Shown here: positions 20,428-32,210 of the stretch, in pieces
Position numbering within the stretch: position 1 is the first letter of the stretch
How the letters are laid out: every line of letters begins with the position of its first letter
Assembly (NCBI RefSeq): GCF_000188055.2
Contig: NZ_AEUZ02000001.1
Span: 634,001 to 698,000 of the forward strand
From: Streptococcus urinalis 2285-97
GTDB taxonomy: Bacteria; Bacillota; Bacilli; Lactobacillales; Streptococcaceae
DNA: 64,000 nt
Direction: 5' to 3'
Notes under the pieces: model-generated
What the model was told of the DNA's origin: nothing
Databases searched by the model: none
Seen by the model: only the letters and a program-made list of their open reading frames with translations
Position numbers and translations under genes: made by a program

Positions 20428-20540
20428 TATAATAGACAACGTTAATAAGTCCCGATAAGGCAACAATAAGTATAATGATTATTGTTGGTGCTTTGTAACT
20501 TTTTAACATGACATTTTTTATTTAAAAGGGGGACATTTAT
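20428..20540 (+). promoter_or_regulatory. SAM-III (SMK box) riboswitch and metK promoter
   Basis: TGC-TATAAT (20425-20433) gives a start near 20440. The leader contains AAGTCCCGATAAGG, a variable hairpin (CAACAATAA...TTATTGTTG), the conserved GCTTTGTAACTTTTTAAC segment and the Shine-Dalgarno GGGGGACA just before the metK ATG. These are the parts of the SMK box, in which S-adenosylmethionine favours pairing of the Shine-Dalgarno with the upstream TCCC and blocks translation. Found in lactic acid bacteria in front of metK. Confidence 0.9.
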
Positions 20541-21737
20541 ATGTCAGAACGTAAACTTTTCACGTCTGAATCAGTATCTGAAGGGCATCCAGATAAAATA
20601 GCAGACCAAATTTCAGATGCCATTTTAGATGCCATTTTAGAGCAAGATCCAGAAGCCCATGTCGCTGCTGAAACGTGTGTCTATACAGGTTCAGTTCATG
20701 TATTTGGTGAGATTTCGACGACAGCCTATGTCGATATTAATAGAGTCGTTCGTGATACTATTGCAGAAATTGGGTACACCCATAGTTCCTACGGTTTTTC
20801 AGCTGATACTGTTGGTGTGCATCCATCACTAGTTGAACAATCACCAGATATTGCTCAAGGAGTTAACCAAGCTTTAGAAAGTCGCGAGGGCTCAGATGAA
20901 GATGAACTTGACAAAATAGGTGCTGGTGACCAAGGCCTCATGTTTGGTTTTGCTGTTGATGAGACACCAGAATTAATGCCTTTACCCATTTCATTATCAC
21001 ATCAATTGGTAAAAAAACTTGCTGATTTAAGAAAATCAAATCAACTGACCTATTTAAGACCAGATGCTAAATCACAAGTGACAGTTGAATATGATGAAGA
21101 TGATCAACCAAAACGTGTTGATACTGTTGTTATTTCGACACAACATGATCCTGATGTTGATTATGAAACATTAAAAAAAGATATCATCGAAAAGGTTATC
21201 AAAGTAGTTATCCCAAATCACTATATTGATCATCAAACTAAGTTTTATATCAATCCAACTGGAAGATTTGTTATTGGTGGACCTCAAGGTGATTCTGGAT
21301 TAACAGGAAGAAAAATAATAGTTGATACTTATGGAGGCTACGCTAGACATGGTGGTGGAGCTTTCTCAGGTAAAGATGCGACGAAAGTTGATAGATCTGC
21401 ATCATATGCAGCCAGATATATTGCTAAAAATATTGTGGCAGCGGAACTTGCCAAAAAAGTTGAAGTGCAGTTAGCTTATGCCATTGGAGTAGCCCAACCA
21501 GTTTCGGTAAGGATTGATACATTTGGAACAAGCCTATTAGAAGAAGCTGAATTAGAAAAAATAGTGAGACGTTTATTTGATCTAAGACCTGCTGGAATTA
21601 TCAAAATGTTAGATTTAAAACGACCAATTTACAAACAAACTGCAGCTTATGGACATATGGGTAGAACAGATATTGAACTACCTTGGGAACAATTAGATAA
21701 AGTTTCAGAACTACGAGAAGCTTTTTTAGATAAATAA
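20541..21737 (+). CDS. metK: S-adenosylmethionine synthetase (chromosomal copy)
   Basis: Makes S-adenosylmethionine from methionine and ATP; 398 residues, the normal length. Family signatures GHPDKIADQ near residue 17, [12 protein letters not shown] near 130 and GGGAFSGKD near 275 are intact. Translation is set by the SMK box directly upstream, and the Shine-Dalgarno belongs to that switch. A long hairpin terminator follows. A second, phage-associated metK begins at 63214 and differs in sequence, for example GAGDQGIMFGYA. Confidence 0.98.
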   Translation: MSERKLFTSESVSEGHPDKIADQISDAILDAILEQDPEAHVAAETCVYTGSVHVFGEISTTAYVDINRVVRDTIAEIGYTHSSYGFSADTVGVHPSLVEQSPDIAQGVNQALESREGSDEDELDKIGAGDQGLMFGFAVDETPELMPLPISLSHQLVKKLADLRKSNQLTYLRPDAKSQVTVEYDEDDQPKRVDTVVISTQHDPDVDYETLKKDIIEKVIKVVIPNHYIDHQTKFYINPTGRFVIGGPQGDSGLTGRKIIVDTYGGYARHGGGAFSGKDATKVDRSASYAARYIAKNIVAAELAKKVEVQLAYAIGVAQPVSVRIDTFGTSLLEEAELEKIVRRLFDLRPAGIIKMLDLKRPIYKQTAAYGHMGRTDIELPWEQLDKVSELREAFLDK

Positions 21738-21750
21738 AATAAAACAATAG

Positions 21751-21814
21751 ACAAGACTAAGATTAAAAAATCAGATTTCTACTAAATTTGATTAAAATCT
21801 AGTCTTGTTTTATT
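21751..21814 (+). terminator. metK terminator
   Basis: ACAAGACTA and GATT pair with AATC and TAGTCTTGT across a loop of about 30 bases, followed by TTTTATTT. Confidence 0.75.
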
Positions 21815-21881
21815 TGTCAAATAATCATCTTTATGTTAAAATGTAAAGGTTGAATTCTAGTTTTGAGAAAGAAATAACTGT

Positions 21882-23144
21882 ATGAGAAAAATAATAATCA
21901 ATGGTGGTAAACCGCTTACAGGAGAAGTAGCTGTTTCTGGTGCCAAAAATAGTGTTGTTGCACTAATACCAGCCATCATTTTAGCAGATGATATTGTAAC
22001 TTTAGATGGTGTTCCCGCTATCAGTGATGTAGATAGCTTAATTGAAATGATGAGAGAAATGGGAGCTAGTGTTGAAAGAAATGGTGAAACACTGACCATC
22101 GATCCAAGAGATGTCAAAGATAAACCAATGCCTTATGGTAAAATTAACAGTTTAAGAGCTTCCTACTATTTCTATGGTAGTTTGTTAGGTAGGTTTGGTC
22201 AGGCAACTGTTGGTTTACCTGGCGGATGTGATTTGGGTCCTAGACCTATTGACCTTCATTTAAAAGCTTTTGAAGCTATGGGTGCTACAGTTGCTTATGA
22301 AGGTGAGTCAATGAGAATTGCCACTAATGGTGGTCAACCTATTCATGGTGCTCATATTTTCTTTGATACTGTTACTGTAGGAGCAACTATTAACACGATG
22401 TTAGCTGCAGCAAAAGCTAAAGGTAGAACTGTTATTGAAAATGCAGCAAGAGAGCCTGAAATCATTGATGTTGCAACTTTGTTAAATAATATGGGTGCTC
22501 ATATTCGTGGTGCAGGTACTGATATCATCACTATCGAGGGTGTAGATTACCTTCATGGGACAAGACATCAAGTGATTCCTGATAGAATCGAAGCAGGAAC
22601 CTATATCGCATTAGCTGCGGCAGTAGGTTCAGGAATAAAAATTAGCAACGTCCTTTACGAACATTTAGAAAGTTTTATCTCTAAACTTGAAGAAATGGGT
22701 GTACGAATGACAGTTGAGGAAGATTCTATTTTTGTGGAAAAACAAGAAAAACTTCAAGCAGTCACTATCAAAACTTCACCTTATCCAGGTTTTGCAACTG
22801 ATTTACAACAGCCATTAACGCCTTTACTGCTAAAAACGGATGGTCAAGGAACAATTATTGATACGATTTATCAAAAAAGAGTTAATCATGTCCCTGAGTT
22901 AGCCAGAATGGGTGCCGATATTAGTATTTTAGGCGGTCAAATCAAGTTTAAAGGTGTAAACTCCCTAGTTGGAGCACCTGTTAAAGCTTCTGATTTACGA
23001 GCTGGTGCAGCACTCGTTATTGCTGGGTTGATGGCAGAAGGTAGGACAGAAATTTCTAATATTGAATTTATATTACGTGGCTATTCAAATATTGTTGAAA
23101 AATTAACAGCAATTGGAGCAGATATCACAATCGTTGAAGAATGA
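21882..23144 (+). CDS. murA: UDP-N-acetylglucosamine 1-carboxyvinyltransferase
   Basis: Adds enolpyruvate to UDP-GlcNAc, the first committed step of peptidoglycan synthesis; 420 residues. The PEP-reactive cysteine lies in [11 protein letters not shown] near residue 115, so the enzyme should be fosfomycin-sensitive. The SGAKNS motif is near residue 17. Firmicutes carry two MurA paralogues, and gene context (next to metK) suggests the second one, often called murA2/murZ; this naming is inferred. A terminator lies directly after it. Confidence 0.95.
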   Translation: MRKIIINGGKPLTGEVAVSGAKNSVVALIPAIILADDIVTLDGVPAISDVDSLIEMMREMGASVERNGETLTIDPRDVKDKPMPYGKINSLRASYYFYGSLLGRFGQATVGLPGGCDLGPRPIDLHLKAFEAMGATVAYEGESMRIATNGGQPIHGAHIFFDTVTVGATINTMLAAAKAKGRTVIENAAREPEIIDVATLLNNMGAHIRGAGTDIITIEGVDYLHGTRHQVIPDRIEAGTYIALAAAVGSGIKISNVLYEHLESFISKLEEMGVRMTVEEDSIFVEKQEKLQAVTIKTSPYPGFATDLQQPLTPLLLKTDGQGTIIDTIYQKRVNHVPELARMGADISILGGQIKFKGVNSLVGAPVKASDLRAGAALVIAGLMAEGRTEISNIEFILRGYSNIVEKLTAIGADITIVEE

Positions 23145-23168
23145 GAAAGGCTATGCCTTTCTTTTTTT
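23143..23168 (+). terminator. murA terminator
   Basis: GAAAGG, CTATG loop region, CCTTTC and a T7 run. Confidence 0.85.
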
Positions 23169-23216
23169 GATTTGACTGTTATAGTAGTAGTTTAGGACTT
23201 GTGCTATAATAGTTTC

Positions 23217-23771
23217 ATGGATATTTGGACACTCTTAGCAAAGTTTGCAACTTTTGAAACGAATGAATTGATTCTAAGACCGATACGATATGAAGATTCT
23301 GATTCATTTTGGAACATGCGATCAAAGTCTTCTGATTATCCCTTTGTCTTTAGTGATGATGTTGATCGTAATACTAGTGATTTTATTCTTGTTCATTCTT
23401 TTATGAAGAAACCACTAGGTGTTTGGGCGATTGAAAATAAAGTCACTCATACAATGATCGGATGTATTCGTTTTGAAAAGATTGATAGTCAAAACCTTAC
23501 TGCTGAGATTGGCTATTTTATCAATAAAGGTTTCCAAAGAAAAGGCTATGGAAAGCAAGCACTTAATTGTATTACTTTCTTAGCCTTTCACGAATTAGCT
23601 TTCAAAAAATTGAGTTTGATTATTCATAAAGAAAATGTTGCTAGTCAGTTACTGGCAAAATCTTGTCAATATAAATTTGTTCGTTATTTTAAAGGTAGTG
23701 ATCGTCATACGCATAAAATTCGAGATTATGCTTTATTTGAATTATTGGTAGGTGAATATCATCATGAGTAA
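23217..23771 (+). CDS. GNAT family N-acetyltransferase
   Basis: Acetyl-CoA-dependent acetyltransferase of 184 residues in the RimJ/RimL-like group (ELILRPIRYEDSDSF at the start, acetyl-CoA loop near GFQRKGYGKQAL, residues 110-121). The substrate is unknown. The start MDIWTLLAK at 23217 is chosen because the extended -10 TGC-TATAAT ends at 23210, making any earlier ATG untranscribed. The message is therefore probably leaderless. The gene overlaps the start of spxR by 8 bases. Confidence 0.85.
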   Translation: MDIWTLLAKFATFETNELILRPIRYEDSDSFWNMRSKSSDYPFVFSDDVDRNTSDFILVHSFMKKPLGVWAIENKVTHTMIGCIRFEKIDSQNLTAEIGYFINKGFQRKGYGKQALNCITFLAFHELAFKKLSLIIHKENVASQLLAKSCQYKFVRYFKGSDRHTHKIRDYALFELLVGEYHHE

Positions 23772-25047
23772 ACATCAGGAAATTCTGGAGTATTTAGAAA
23801 ATTTAGCTATCGGAAAAAGAGTTAGTGTAAGAAGTATATCCAACCATTTAAATGTAAGTGATGGCACAGCTTATCGTGCCATTAAAGAAGCTGAAAATCG
23901 AGGTATTGTTGAGACAAGACCAAGAAGTGGTACTGTCCGTGTTGAAAAGAAAACCAATGTCAAGATTGAAAAGTTAACTTATGCTGAAATTGCCAGAATT
24001 AGTGATTCAGAAGTTTTAGCAGGACAATCTGGATTAAGCCATGAATTTAGTAAGTTTTCAATTGGTGCTATGACAAGACAAAATATTGGACGCTATCTTG
24101 TAAAAGGTGGTCTGTTGATTGTCGGAGATCGTGAAAATATTCAATTATTAGCACTTGAAAATTATAATGCTATTTTAGTAACAGGTGGTTTTCCCGTATC
24201 AAATAGGGTTGTTAAATTAGCAAACAACCAAGGTATTCCTGTTATGGTCACTCATTATGATACTTTTACAGTGGCTACAATGATTAACCATGCACTTTCT
24301 AATGTCAGAATTAAGACAGATTTAAAAATCGTTGATCAAGTCTATCAATCAAAAGATGACTATGGATATCTTTCAAACAAAGCTAGTGTTTTTGATTACA
24401 GTGAGTTGATGAAAAAAACGGGAAACGTTCGTTTTCCAATTGTGAATGACAAAAACAAAGTTGTCGGTGTTGTTAGTATGCGTGATGTTGTAGGACGAGA
24501 AGATCAAACCATACTAGAAAAAATCATGACTAGAAATCCCATTTTAGCGAAACCAACAGCTAGTTTGGGGAATATTTCTCAAAAAATGATTTTTGAAGAT
24601 CTGAACATGCTGCCTGTTATTTCAGAAAATAAAACACTCTTAGGTGTTATTACCCGAAGACAGGCTGTTGAAAATCTACCAAATATGCAGCATAGTCATT
24701 TATTTACTTATAGTGATCAAATGATTTCTGCTATTGATAAGGTAGATAAAGGATTTAAAGTAGAAGTTGAGCCAGCTATGGTAGATTCAACAGGGAATCT
24801 TGCGCATGGTGTCTTGTCTGAAATTCTAAAAGACATTACAGTTCAGCTTTTAACTAAAAAACATCAAAAAAATATCATTATTGAACAAATGATGTTATAC
24901 TTCTTACATGCTGTCCAAATTGATGATCAATTAGACATCGTTCCTAATATCATCACAATAAATCGAAAGAGTAGTACACTTGATTTTGAAGTTTATGTTG
25001 ATGATCAAGTTGTTACTAAGGCAATTATCACGACAAAAATTAATTAA
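23764..25047 (+). CDS. spxR: CBS-HotDog domain transcription factor SpxR
   Basis: Cytoplasmic regulator of 427 residues with, in order, a winged helix-turn-helix (about 10-60), a DRTGG-like domain (70-180), paired CBS domains (190-310) and a C-terminal hotdog fold. In Streptococcus pneumoniae SpxR activates the pyruvate oxidase gene spxB; CBS domains of this kind sense adenine nucleotides. The start MSKHQEIL at 23764 overlaps the GNAT stop in an ATGAGTAA arrangement, so it is translationally coupled. The role here is inferred from family. Confidence 0.88.
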   Translation: MSKHQEILEYLENLAIGKRVSVRSISNHLNVSDGTAYRAIKEAENRGIVETRPRSGTVRVEKKTNVKIEKLTYAEIARISDSEVLAGQSGLSHEFSKFSIGAMTRQNIGRYLVKGGLLIVGDRENIQLLALENYNAILVTGGFPVSNRVVKLANNQGIPVMVTHYDTFTVATMINHALSNVRIKTDLKIVDQVYQSKDDYGYLSNKASVFDYSELMKKTGNVRFPIVNDKNKVVGVVSMRDVVGREDQTILEKIMTRNPILAKPTASLGNISQKMIFEDLNMLPVISENKTLLGVITRRQAVENLPNMQHSHLFTYSDQMISAIDKVDKGFKVEVEPAMVDSTGNLAHGVLSEILKDITVQLLTKKHQKNIIIEQMMLYFLHAVQIDDQLDIVPNIITINRKSSTLDFEVYVDDQVVTKAIITTKIN

Positions 25048-25061
25048 AAGGAAAATTTAAA

Positions 25062-25922
25062 ATGATTACATTAAAATCTGATCGAGAAATTAAAGCAATG
25101 GATAAAGCTGGTGATTTTTTAGCTAGTATTCATATTGGCTTAAGAGAAATTATCAAACCTGGAGCTGATATGTGGGAAGTTGAAGAATATGTTCGTCGTC
25201 GTTGTATTGAAGAAAATGTTCTTCCCCTTCAAATTGGTGTTGATGGGCAGATAATGGATTACCCATATGCAACTTGTTGTAGCCTAAATGATGAAGTTGC
25301 ACATGCCTTTCCAAGACATTATAAATTGGAAGAAGGTGATTTGCTTAAAGTTGATATGGTTTTAAGTGAACCTCTTGATAAATCAATTTTAGACGTTTCT
25401 AAATTAGATTTTAATGACGTTGAAGCTATTAAAAAATACACTGAGTCTTACAAAGGTGGTCTAGCTGATTCTTGTTGGGCTTATGCAGTAGGACAACCTT
25501 CTGATTTAGTGAAGGATCTAATGGATGTTACTAAAGAAGCCATGTATCTTGGCATTGAAAAAGCAGTCATTGGTAACCGTATTGGTGATATTGGTGCAGC
25601 GATTCAAGATTATGCTGAAAGTCGTGGTTATGGTGTTGTGCGTGATTTAGTTGGTCACGGCGTTGGACCAACAATGCATGAAGAACCAATGGTACCAAAT
25701 TATGGAATCGCAGGTAGAGGTCTACGCCTTAAAGAAGGAATGGTCCTTACTATAGAACCTATGATTAATACAGGAACTTGGGAAATTGATACAGATATGG
25801 ATACAGGTTGGGCCCATAAAACCCTTGACGGTGGTCTTTCATGCCAATATGAACATCAATTTGTCATTACAAAAGATGGGCCAGTTATATTGACTAGCCA
25901 GGGAGAAGAAAGAACTTACTAG
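25062..25922 (+). CDS. map: methionine aminopeptidase, type I
   Basis: Removes the initiator methionine from new proteins; 286 residues. Metal ligands are visible: histidine in LVGHGVGPTMHEEP near residue 200, aspartates in the KVDMVL strand, and glutamates in TIEPMI and YEHQFV. It is longer than the E. coli enzyme (264), mainly by an insert around residues 105-130 as in other streptococci. It follows spxR by 14 bases with AAAGGAAAATTTAAA as Shine-Dalgarno and precedes the YihY gene by one base. Confidence 0.95.
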   Translation: MITLKSDREIKAMDKAGDFLASIHIGLREIIKPGADMWEVEEYVRRRCIEENVLPLQIGVDGQIMDYPYATCCSLNDEVAHAFPRHYKLEEGDLLKVDMVLSEPLDKSILDVSKLDFNDVEAIKKYTESYKGGLADSCWAYAVGQPSDLVKDLMDVTKEAMYLGIEKAVIGNRIGDIGAAIQDYAESRGYGVVRDLVGHGVGPTMHEEPMVPNYGIAGRGLRLKEGMVLTIEPMINTGTWEIDTDMDTGWAHKTLDGGLSCQYEHQFVITKDGPVILTSQGEERTY

Positions 25923-25923
25923 G

Positions 25924-26859
25924 ATGAAAAAAAATCATTTTTTTGCCAAATTGACTTCAAAATTTCAATTTAAAGCAATAAAAGTTTTTATGTCGCATTT
26001 TCAAAGTGCAGAAATGGATTTATCTTCAATTGCAGTTGCCTATTATTTGATGTTAACTGCTTTTCCATTAATTGTCATTGCGGCTAATATTTTTCCATAC
26101 CTTAATATTGATATTTCAGATTTACTGAGGTTAATGAAAGAAAATTTACCTCCTGATATCTATAAATCAGCTTATTCCATTACAGTTAATATTTTCTCCA
26201 AACCATCAGGAAGCATTCTTGGGGTAGCGACATTAACTGGTTTTTGGACAATGTCTCGAAGTTTAACCTCATTTCAGAAAGCTATTAATAAAGCTTACGG
26301 CGTCTCTCAACACAGGGATTTATTAGTTGGTTATTTAGTCGGATTTCTTTCTAGCATCTTGATTTTATTTTTGCTGACTTTTGCTTTATTGATTTCCACT
26401 TTTTCACAAGCTGCTATTCAAATTTTAGAAAAACAGCTGGATTTGAGTGGTTCAGTAACAAAAGTTTTTCTCCATTTGACACAGCCCATTACAGCTGTTC
26501 TCATATTTGTAGGCATAATGCTGCTTTATTTTTTACTTCCCAATGTTCGCATCAAAAAAATCAAATACATTTTACCTGGGACAGTTTTAACAACTTTTAC
26601 CATGAGTTTTTTATCTAATTTAATTGGAAGCTATGTTGTCAAAAATGTTCATCGAATGGTGGATTTGAAGACATTTGGTTCGGTTGTGATATTCATCATT
26701 ATGTTTTGGTTTATTGTTTTAGCTAGAATTTTAATTACGGGTGCAGTTTTAAATGCAACTTATCAAGAATTAAAACAAGGTGAGCTTGAAGGTCGCAATG
26801 GAGACGTTAGATCTATTGTTCAAAAAATAGGGAATAATACCAAAAGACGTGTAGAATAA
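25924..26859 (+). CDS. YihY/BrkB family membrane protein
   Basis: Integral membrane protein of 311 residues with about six hydrophobic segments. The family signature YYLMLTAFPLIV lies near residue 40, and LPNVRIK and GSVVIFIIMFW are also typical. The family was long mislabelled ribonuclease BN and its function is unknown. It starts one base after the map stop, so the two genes are coupled. The C-terminal 40 residues are hydrophilic and basic. Confidence 0.85.
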   Translation: MKKNHFFAKLTSKFQFKAIKVFMSHFQSAEMDLSSIAVAYYLMLTAFPLIVIAANIFPYLNIDISDLLRLMKENLPPDIYKSAYSITVNIFSKPSGSILGVATLTGFWTMSRSLTSFQKAINKAYGVSQHRDLLVGYLVGFLSSILILFLLTFALLISTFSQAAIQILEKQLDLSGSVTKVFLHLTQPITAVLIFVGIMLLYFLLPNVRIKKIKYILPGTVLTTFTMSFLSNLIGSYVVKNVHRMVDLKTFGSVVIFIIMFWFIVLARILITGAVLNATYQELKQGELEGRNGDVRSIVQKIGNNTKRRVE

Positions 26860-26921
26860 AACAAGTACTTACCTAAAGTTGACTTTATGATAAAATAATG
26901 ACATTATGAGGTAATATTAAA

Positions 26922-28202
26922 ATGCAATTAAAAAATCATGTTAAAGCTATAAAAGGTGAAATTCTCGTCCCAGGAGATAAGTCAGTTAGCCATCGAGCGA
27001 TTATGTTCGCAAGTATTGCTGAGGGAACAAGTACAATAAAGGGTCTCCTAAAAAGTGAAGATGTTTTAGCAACAATAAAAGCTTTTCTTGAGATGGGTAT
27101 CAAGATTGAAGAGAAAGATAATGTGTTTATCATTGAAGGCAAAGGTTTTTCAGGATTGAGTCAGGCTCATAAACCATTAGACTTAGGAAATTCAGGAACG
27201 AGCATGCGTCTTTTGTCTGGAATTTTGGCGACTTGTCCTTTCAAAACAGTATTAACTGGTGATGATAGTTTATCAAATAGGCCAATGGATAGAATAGTAA
27301 AACCATTGCGTCAAATGGGACTTGATATTGCTGGCCAAGGTGAGAAACATTATCCCCCTTTAGTAATCAATGGGAACACGGTGTTACGTCCAATCCATTA
27401 TCAGCTTCCAGTTGCTTCCGCACAAGTCAAGTCTGCCTTACTTTTTGCAGCTCTTAACACTGAAGGAAATTCTGAAATTATAGAGAAGCAATTGACGAGA
27501 AGTCATACTGAAGAAATGATAAAACAGTTTGGTGGAAAATTAACCCAAAAAGAGCTTCAAATCACTATTTCAGGAATACAGAAATTAAAAGGCAGTCATG
27601 TCAATGTTCCAGGAGATATCTCTTCTGCAGCATTTTGGATGGTAGCAGGTTTAATTGTTGACAATGCCCATTTAAGGCTTAAACATGTGGGTATCAATCC
27701 AACACGAACAGGAATAATAGACGTTATTCAAAAAATGAATGGTAAAATCAGTATTTCAAAAAGTAATAATGATAACACTGCGGATATTGTTGTCGAAAGT
27801 TCTGATTTAGTTGGTACAATGATTGAAGGTGATATTATTCCAAGATTAATTGATGAATTACCAATTATTGCATTATTAGCTACTCAAGCAAAAGGACAAA
27901 CCATCATAAGAGATGCACAAGAATTGAAAGTGAAAGAATCTAATCGCATAGCATTAGTTACAGAAATTCTATCTTCTATGGGAGCAAATATCAAGGCGAC
28001 AGAAGATGGCATGATAATAAATGGAAAAACAAATTTACATGCTACAACTGTTGATTGTAAAGGCGATCACCGAATAGGAATGATGACGGTTATCGCTTCA
28101 CTTATTGTTGATGATGGCAATATCGAGTTAGTTGGACATGAGACCATAGCAACGAGTTACCCTCAATTTTTTGAAGATTTAAGGAGTATTATTGGTGAGT
28201 AA
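26922..28202 (+). CDS. aroA: 3-phosphoshikimate 1-carboxyvinyltransferase (EPSP synthase)
   Basis: Sixth step of the shikimate pathway, joining PEP to shikimate-3-phosphate; 426 residues. Signatures: GDKSVSHRAIM near residue 20, LGNSGTSMRLL near 90, and VKESNRI near 335. The QPxR equivalent is NRPMDR near 120. The aroK start lies 8 bases before its stop, so the two are coupled. It looks complete and active. Confidence 0.96.
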   Translation: MQLKNHVKAIKGEILVPGDKSVSHRAIMFASIAEGTSTIKGLLKSEDVLATIKAFLEMGIKIEEKDNVFIIEGKGFSGLSQAHKPLDLGNSGTSMRLLSGILATCPFKTVLTGDDSLSNRPMDRIVKPLRQMGLDIAGQGEKHYPPLVINGNTVLRPIHYQLPVASAQVKSALLFAALNTEGNSEIIEKQLTRSHTEEMIKQFGGKLTQKELQITISGIQKLKGSHVNVPGDISSAAFWMVAGLIVDNAHLRLKHVGINPTRTGIIDVIQKMNGKISISKSNNDNTADIVVESSDLVGTMIEGDIIPRLIDELPIIALLATQAKGQTIIRDAQELKVKESNRIALVTEILSSMGANIKATEDGMIINGKTNLHATTVDCKGDHRIGMMTVIASLIVDDGNIELVGHETIATSYPQFFEDLRSIIGE

Positions 28203-28686
28203 AATATTATTAGGATTTATGGGAGCTGGGAAAACGACTGTCTCTGGTTTTTTGGATAGCAACTATTATGAAATGGATGACATTATTGAAAATAGGATTG
28301 GCATGTCTATTACTGAGTTTTTTGCAAAAGAAGGTGAAGAAGCTTTTCGTGATATAGAAAGTCAAGTATTAAGAGAGCTGATGTCGAAAAAAGAAGATAT
28401 TATCATTTCGACAGGTGGTGGTGTTGTTACTCGTGAAGAAAATAGAAACCTATTGCGAGAAAATAAGAGAAATAATATTTTGTTATCCGCCTCTTTTGAC
28501 GTCCTTTATAAAAGAATTCAAGAGGACAAAGTTTTTCAAAGGCCTTTATACCTAAATAATTCTATAGAAAACTTTAGAGCTATTTTTGAAAAAAGAATGA
28601 CTTTATATGAAGACCTTGCAGATTTGGTCATTGGTGTGGATCATAGAACACCTCAAGAAATTGCAAGAATTATTTTAAACTCATGA
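28195..28686 (+). CDS. aroK: shikimate kinase
   Basis: Phosphorylates shikimate at the 3-hydroxyl; 163 residues. The P-loop GFMGAGKTT is at residues 7-15, the shikimate-binding DDIIENR near 30 and GGGVVTR near 75. The start codon is GTG at 28195, eight bases after AAGGAG; a TTG three bases earlier is possible. The gene overlaps aroA. The next gene is the LCP protein, with no pheA between them. Confidence 0.93.
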   Translation: MSKILLGFMGAGKTTVSGFLDSNYYEMDDIIENRIGMSITEFFAKEGEEAFRDIESQVLRELMSKKEDIIISTGGGVVTREENRNLLRENKRNNILLSASFDVLYKRIQEDKVFQRPLYLNNSIENFRAIFEKRMTLYEDLADLVIGVDHRTPQEIARIILNS

Positions 28687-28811
28687 GTGAAATTTTTAAA
28701 GATTTAATCTGTCATGTCAAGACTTTTTATGAATATTAAGCTATAATGGAATGAGACCTCTTTTACAGAGTAAGAATTATCGTAAGGAAAAGTATTGTTT
28801 GGAAAAGAGAT

Positions 28812-30239
28812 ATGACTAGAAATCGCAATAACGGCTTAAGTCATCATGAAGAATTGAGGTATGACTATTTACTTCGTAATCTTCATTATTTGAGTGACAC
28901 AGAAAAAAAAGAATACCGCTATCTAAAATTTAAAAAACAAGCAAGTGAAATGGAACCTCATTACCAACAAATTCCTATTTCACCACAAGACATTGAACAA
29001 AGCACCATCCCTCAAGAGACATATGGAGGTGAAAGCCAGTATATGACGACTTCTCAAGGATTACCAAAATATCCTGGTAGTCCTAGTAGAAGTTATAGAC
29101 AGAATTCAAACAGTCTTCCTTCTTATGAGGAAAATATCTATTATCAAGAAAATGATCAATCTTACCCATATTATGAGGAAACCATTCCAGAAGCACCAGT
29201 TGAAAAGCGTTCAAAACGCAAACCAAAGAAACCCAAAAATCGCTGGAAAACAATTATTAAAATTATAGGAGCTTTATTACTTATTGTTCTTGCTGCAATG
29301 ATTTTCATGTTTGTCAAAGGTATGGGTGATGTTCAAAGTGGTAAAAAGTCCTATAAGCCAGCAGTTGTTGAAGATTTTAATGGTATTAATTCAAAAAATG
29401 GAACCAATATATTAGTATTGGGCTCTGATCAAAGGGTCACACAAGGTTCAGCAGATGCGAGAACTGATACGATAATGGTTGTTAATGTTGGTAACAAATC
29501 CAATAAAGTTAAAATGGTGAGCTTTATGAGAGACACCTTAGTTAATATTCCAGGATATAGTGCTGATTCATATTCTCTTGATTTAAAACTAAACTCTTCC
29601 TTTAATCTGGGAGAGCAAGATGGCAATAAAGGGGCAGAATTTGTTCGTAAAACCCTAAAACATAATTATGGCATTGATATTAAGTATTATGTTATGGTTG
29701 ATTTTGAGACTTTTGCAGAAGCAATTGATACCTTATTCCCAAATGGTGTTAAAATTGATGCTAAATTTTCAACCGTTGATGGGGAAGCTGTTGATTCCGT
29801 TGAGGTTCCAGATGATTTACGAATGAAAAATGGTGTTGTTCCAAATCAAACAATAAAAGTAGGAGAACAGCGTATGGATGGTCGAACCCTTTTAAACTAT
29901 GCGCGTTTCCGTCATGATGATCAAGGGGATTATGGTCGAACAGTTCGTCAACAACAAGTCATTGCTGCAGTTATCCAACAAATTAAAGATACTACTAAAT
30001 TATTTACAGGATCTGCAGCCATTGGTAAAGTATTTGCTTTAACATCAACAAATATCTCCTATCCTTTTATTTTATCTCATGGTGTATCTGTTTTAAGTGA
30101 TGCTAAAAATGGGGTTCAACAAAAATCCATTCCTGAAGAGGGGGATTGGGTAGATGATTATGATATGTATGGTGGTCAAGCACTTTATGTTGATTTTGCA
30201 AAATATAAAAAAGAGTTGAAAAAAATGGGCCTTCGTTGA
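28812..30239 (+). CDS. LytR-CpsA-Psr (LCP) family cell-wall glycopolymer ligase
   Basis: Type II membrane protein of 475 residues. The cytoplasmic part (1-155) is polar and rich in Tyr, Ser and Pro, then a transmembrane helix lies near 160-180, then the extracellular LCP domain (about 200-390). Key sites are LVLGSDQR near 201, DARTDTIMVV near 217, and ARFRHDDQGDYGRTVRQQ near 380, which holds the conserved arginines. The family transfers teichoic acid or capsule chains to peptidoglycan. TATAAT at 28742-28747 gives the promoter. Often named psr in this position. Confidence 0.9.
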   Translation: MTRNRNNGLSHHEELRYDYLLRNLHYLSDTEKKEYRYLKFKKQASEMEPHYQQIPISPQDIEQSTIPQETYGGESQYMTTSQGLPKYPGSPSRSYRQNSNSLPSYEENIYYQENDQSYPYYEETIPEAPVEKRSKRKPKKPKNRWKTIIKIIGALLLIVLAAMIFMFVKGMGDVQSGKKSYKPAVVEDFNGINSKNGTNILVLGSDQRVTQGSADARTDTIMVVNVGNKSNKVKMVSFMRDTLVNIPGYSADSYSLDLKLNSSFNLGEQDGNKGAEFVRKTLKHNYGIDIKYYVMVDFETFAEAIDTLFPNGVKIDAKFSTVDGEAVDSVEVPDDLRMKNGVVPNQTIKVGEQRMDGRTLLNYARFRHDDQGDYGRTVRQQQVIAAVIQQIKDTTKLFTGSAAIGKVFALTSTNISYPFILSHGVSVLSDAKNGVQQKSIPEEGDWVDDYDMYGGQALYVDFAKYKKELKKMGLR

Positions 30240-30256
30240 TATGAGTCATAATATGA

Positions 30257-30289
30257 TATAATAGAGTGATATGAGTCACTCTATTTTTG
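30257..30289 (+). promoter_or_regulatory. rlmCD promoter overlapping a terminator-like hairpin
   Basis: TGA-TATAAT (30254-30262) overlaps the stem ATAGAGTGA/TCACTCTAT, which is followed by TTTTTG. The same bases can end the LCP transcript and start the next one. Confidence 0.55.
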
Positions 30290-30308
30290 TGTGAGAAAAG
30301 GAAAATAA

Positions 30309-31943
<1,635 letters not shown>

Positions 31944-32210
31944 AATCCCTGTAGAGACGTTTTAACGATGCAAGGCAAGGATTTATCCATCGACGATGAG
32001 AAAGCGCCTTAAAACGGCTTTTAGAAGGTCGTGAGAGATAATGAGAGTAAGTGATGCCTGGGAAGGCACGCTTGCTCTTTTTTTTTTTTGTGCGAGCACA
32101 TGGCTGGATTCCAAGAAAAAGCCAGAAGAAGAGAGAGCGTGTGTCTCCCGGCACTGCCGCGCCGCTCGACACACGAAGAAGAAGGAGCCGGGCACAGGTA
32201 GGGTCGGGGT
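31944..32210. other. non-coding left part of the element
   Basis: No convincing gene. Holds a short hairpin TGCCTGGGAAGGCA followed by a run of about 12 T near 32078-32089, a plausible terminator for the extended rlmCD transcript. A second hairpin is CGTGTGTC (32138-32145) with GACACACG (32168-32175). Overlapping open frames here lack good starts and codon bias. Confidence 0.5.
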
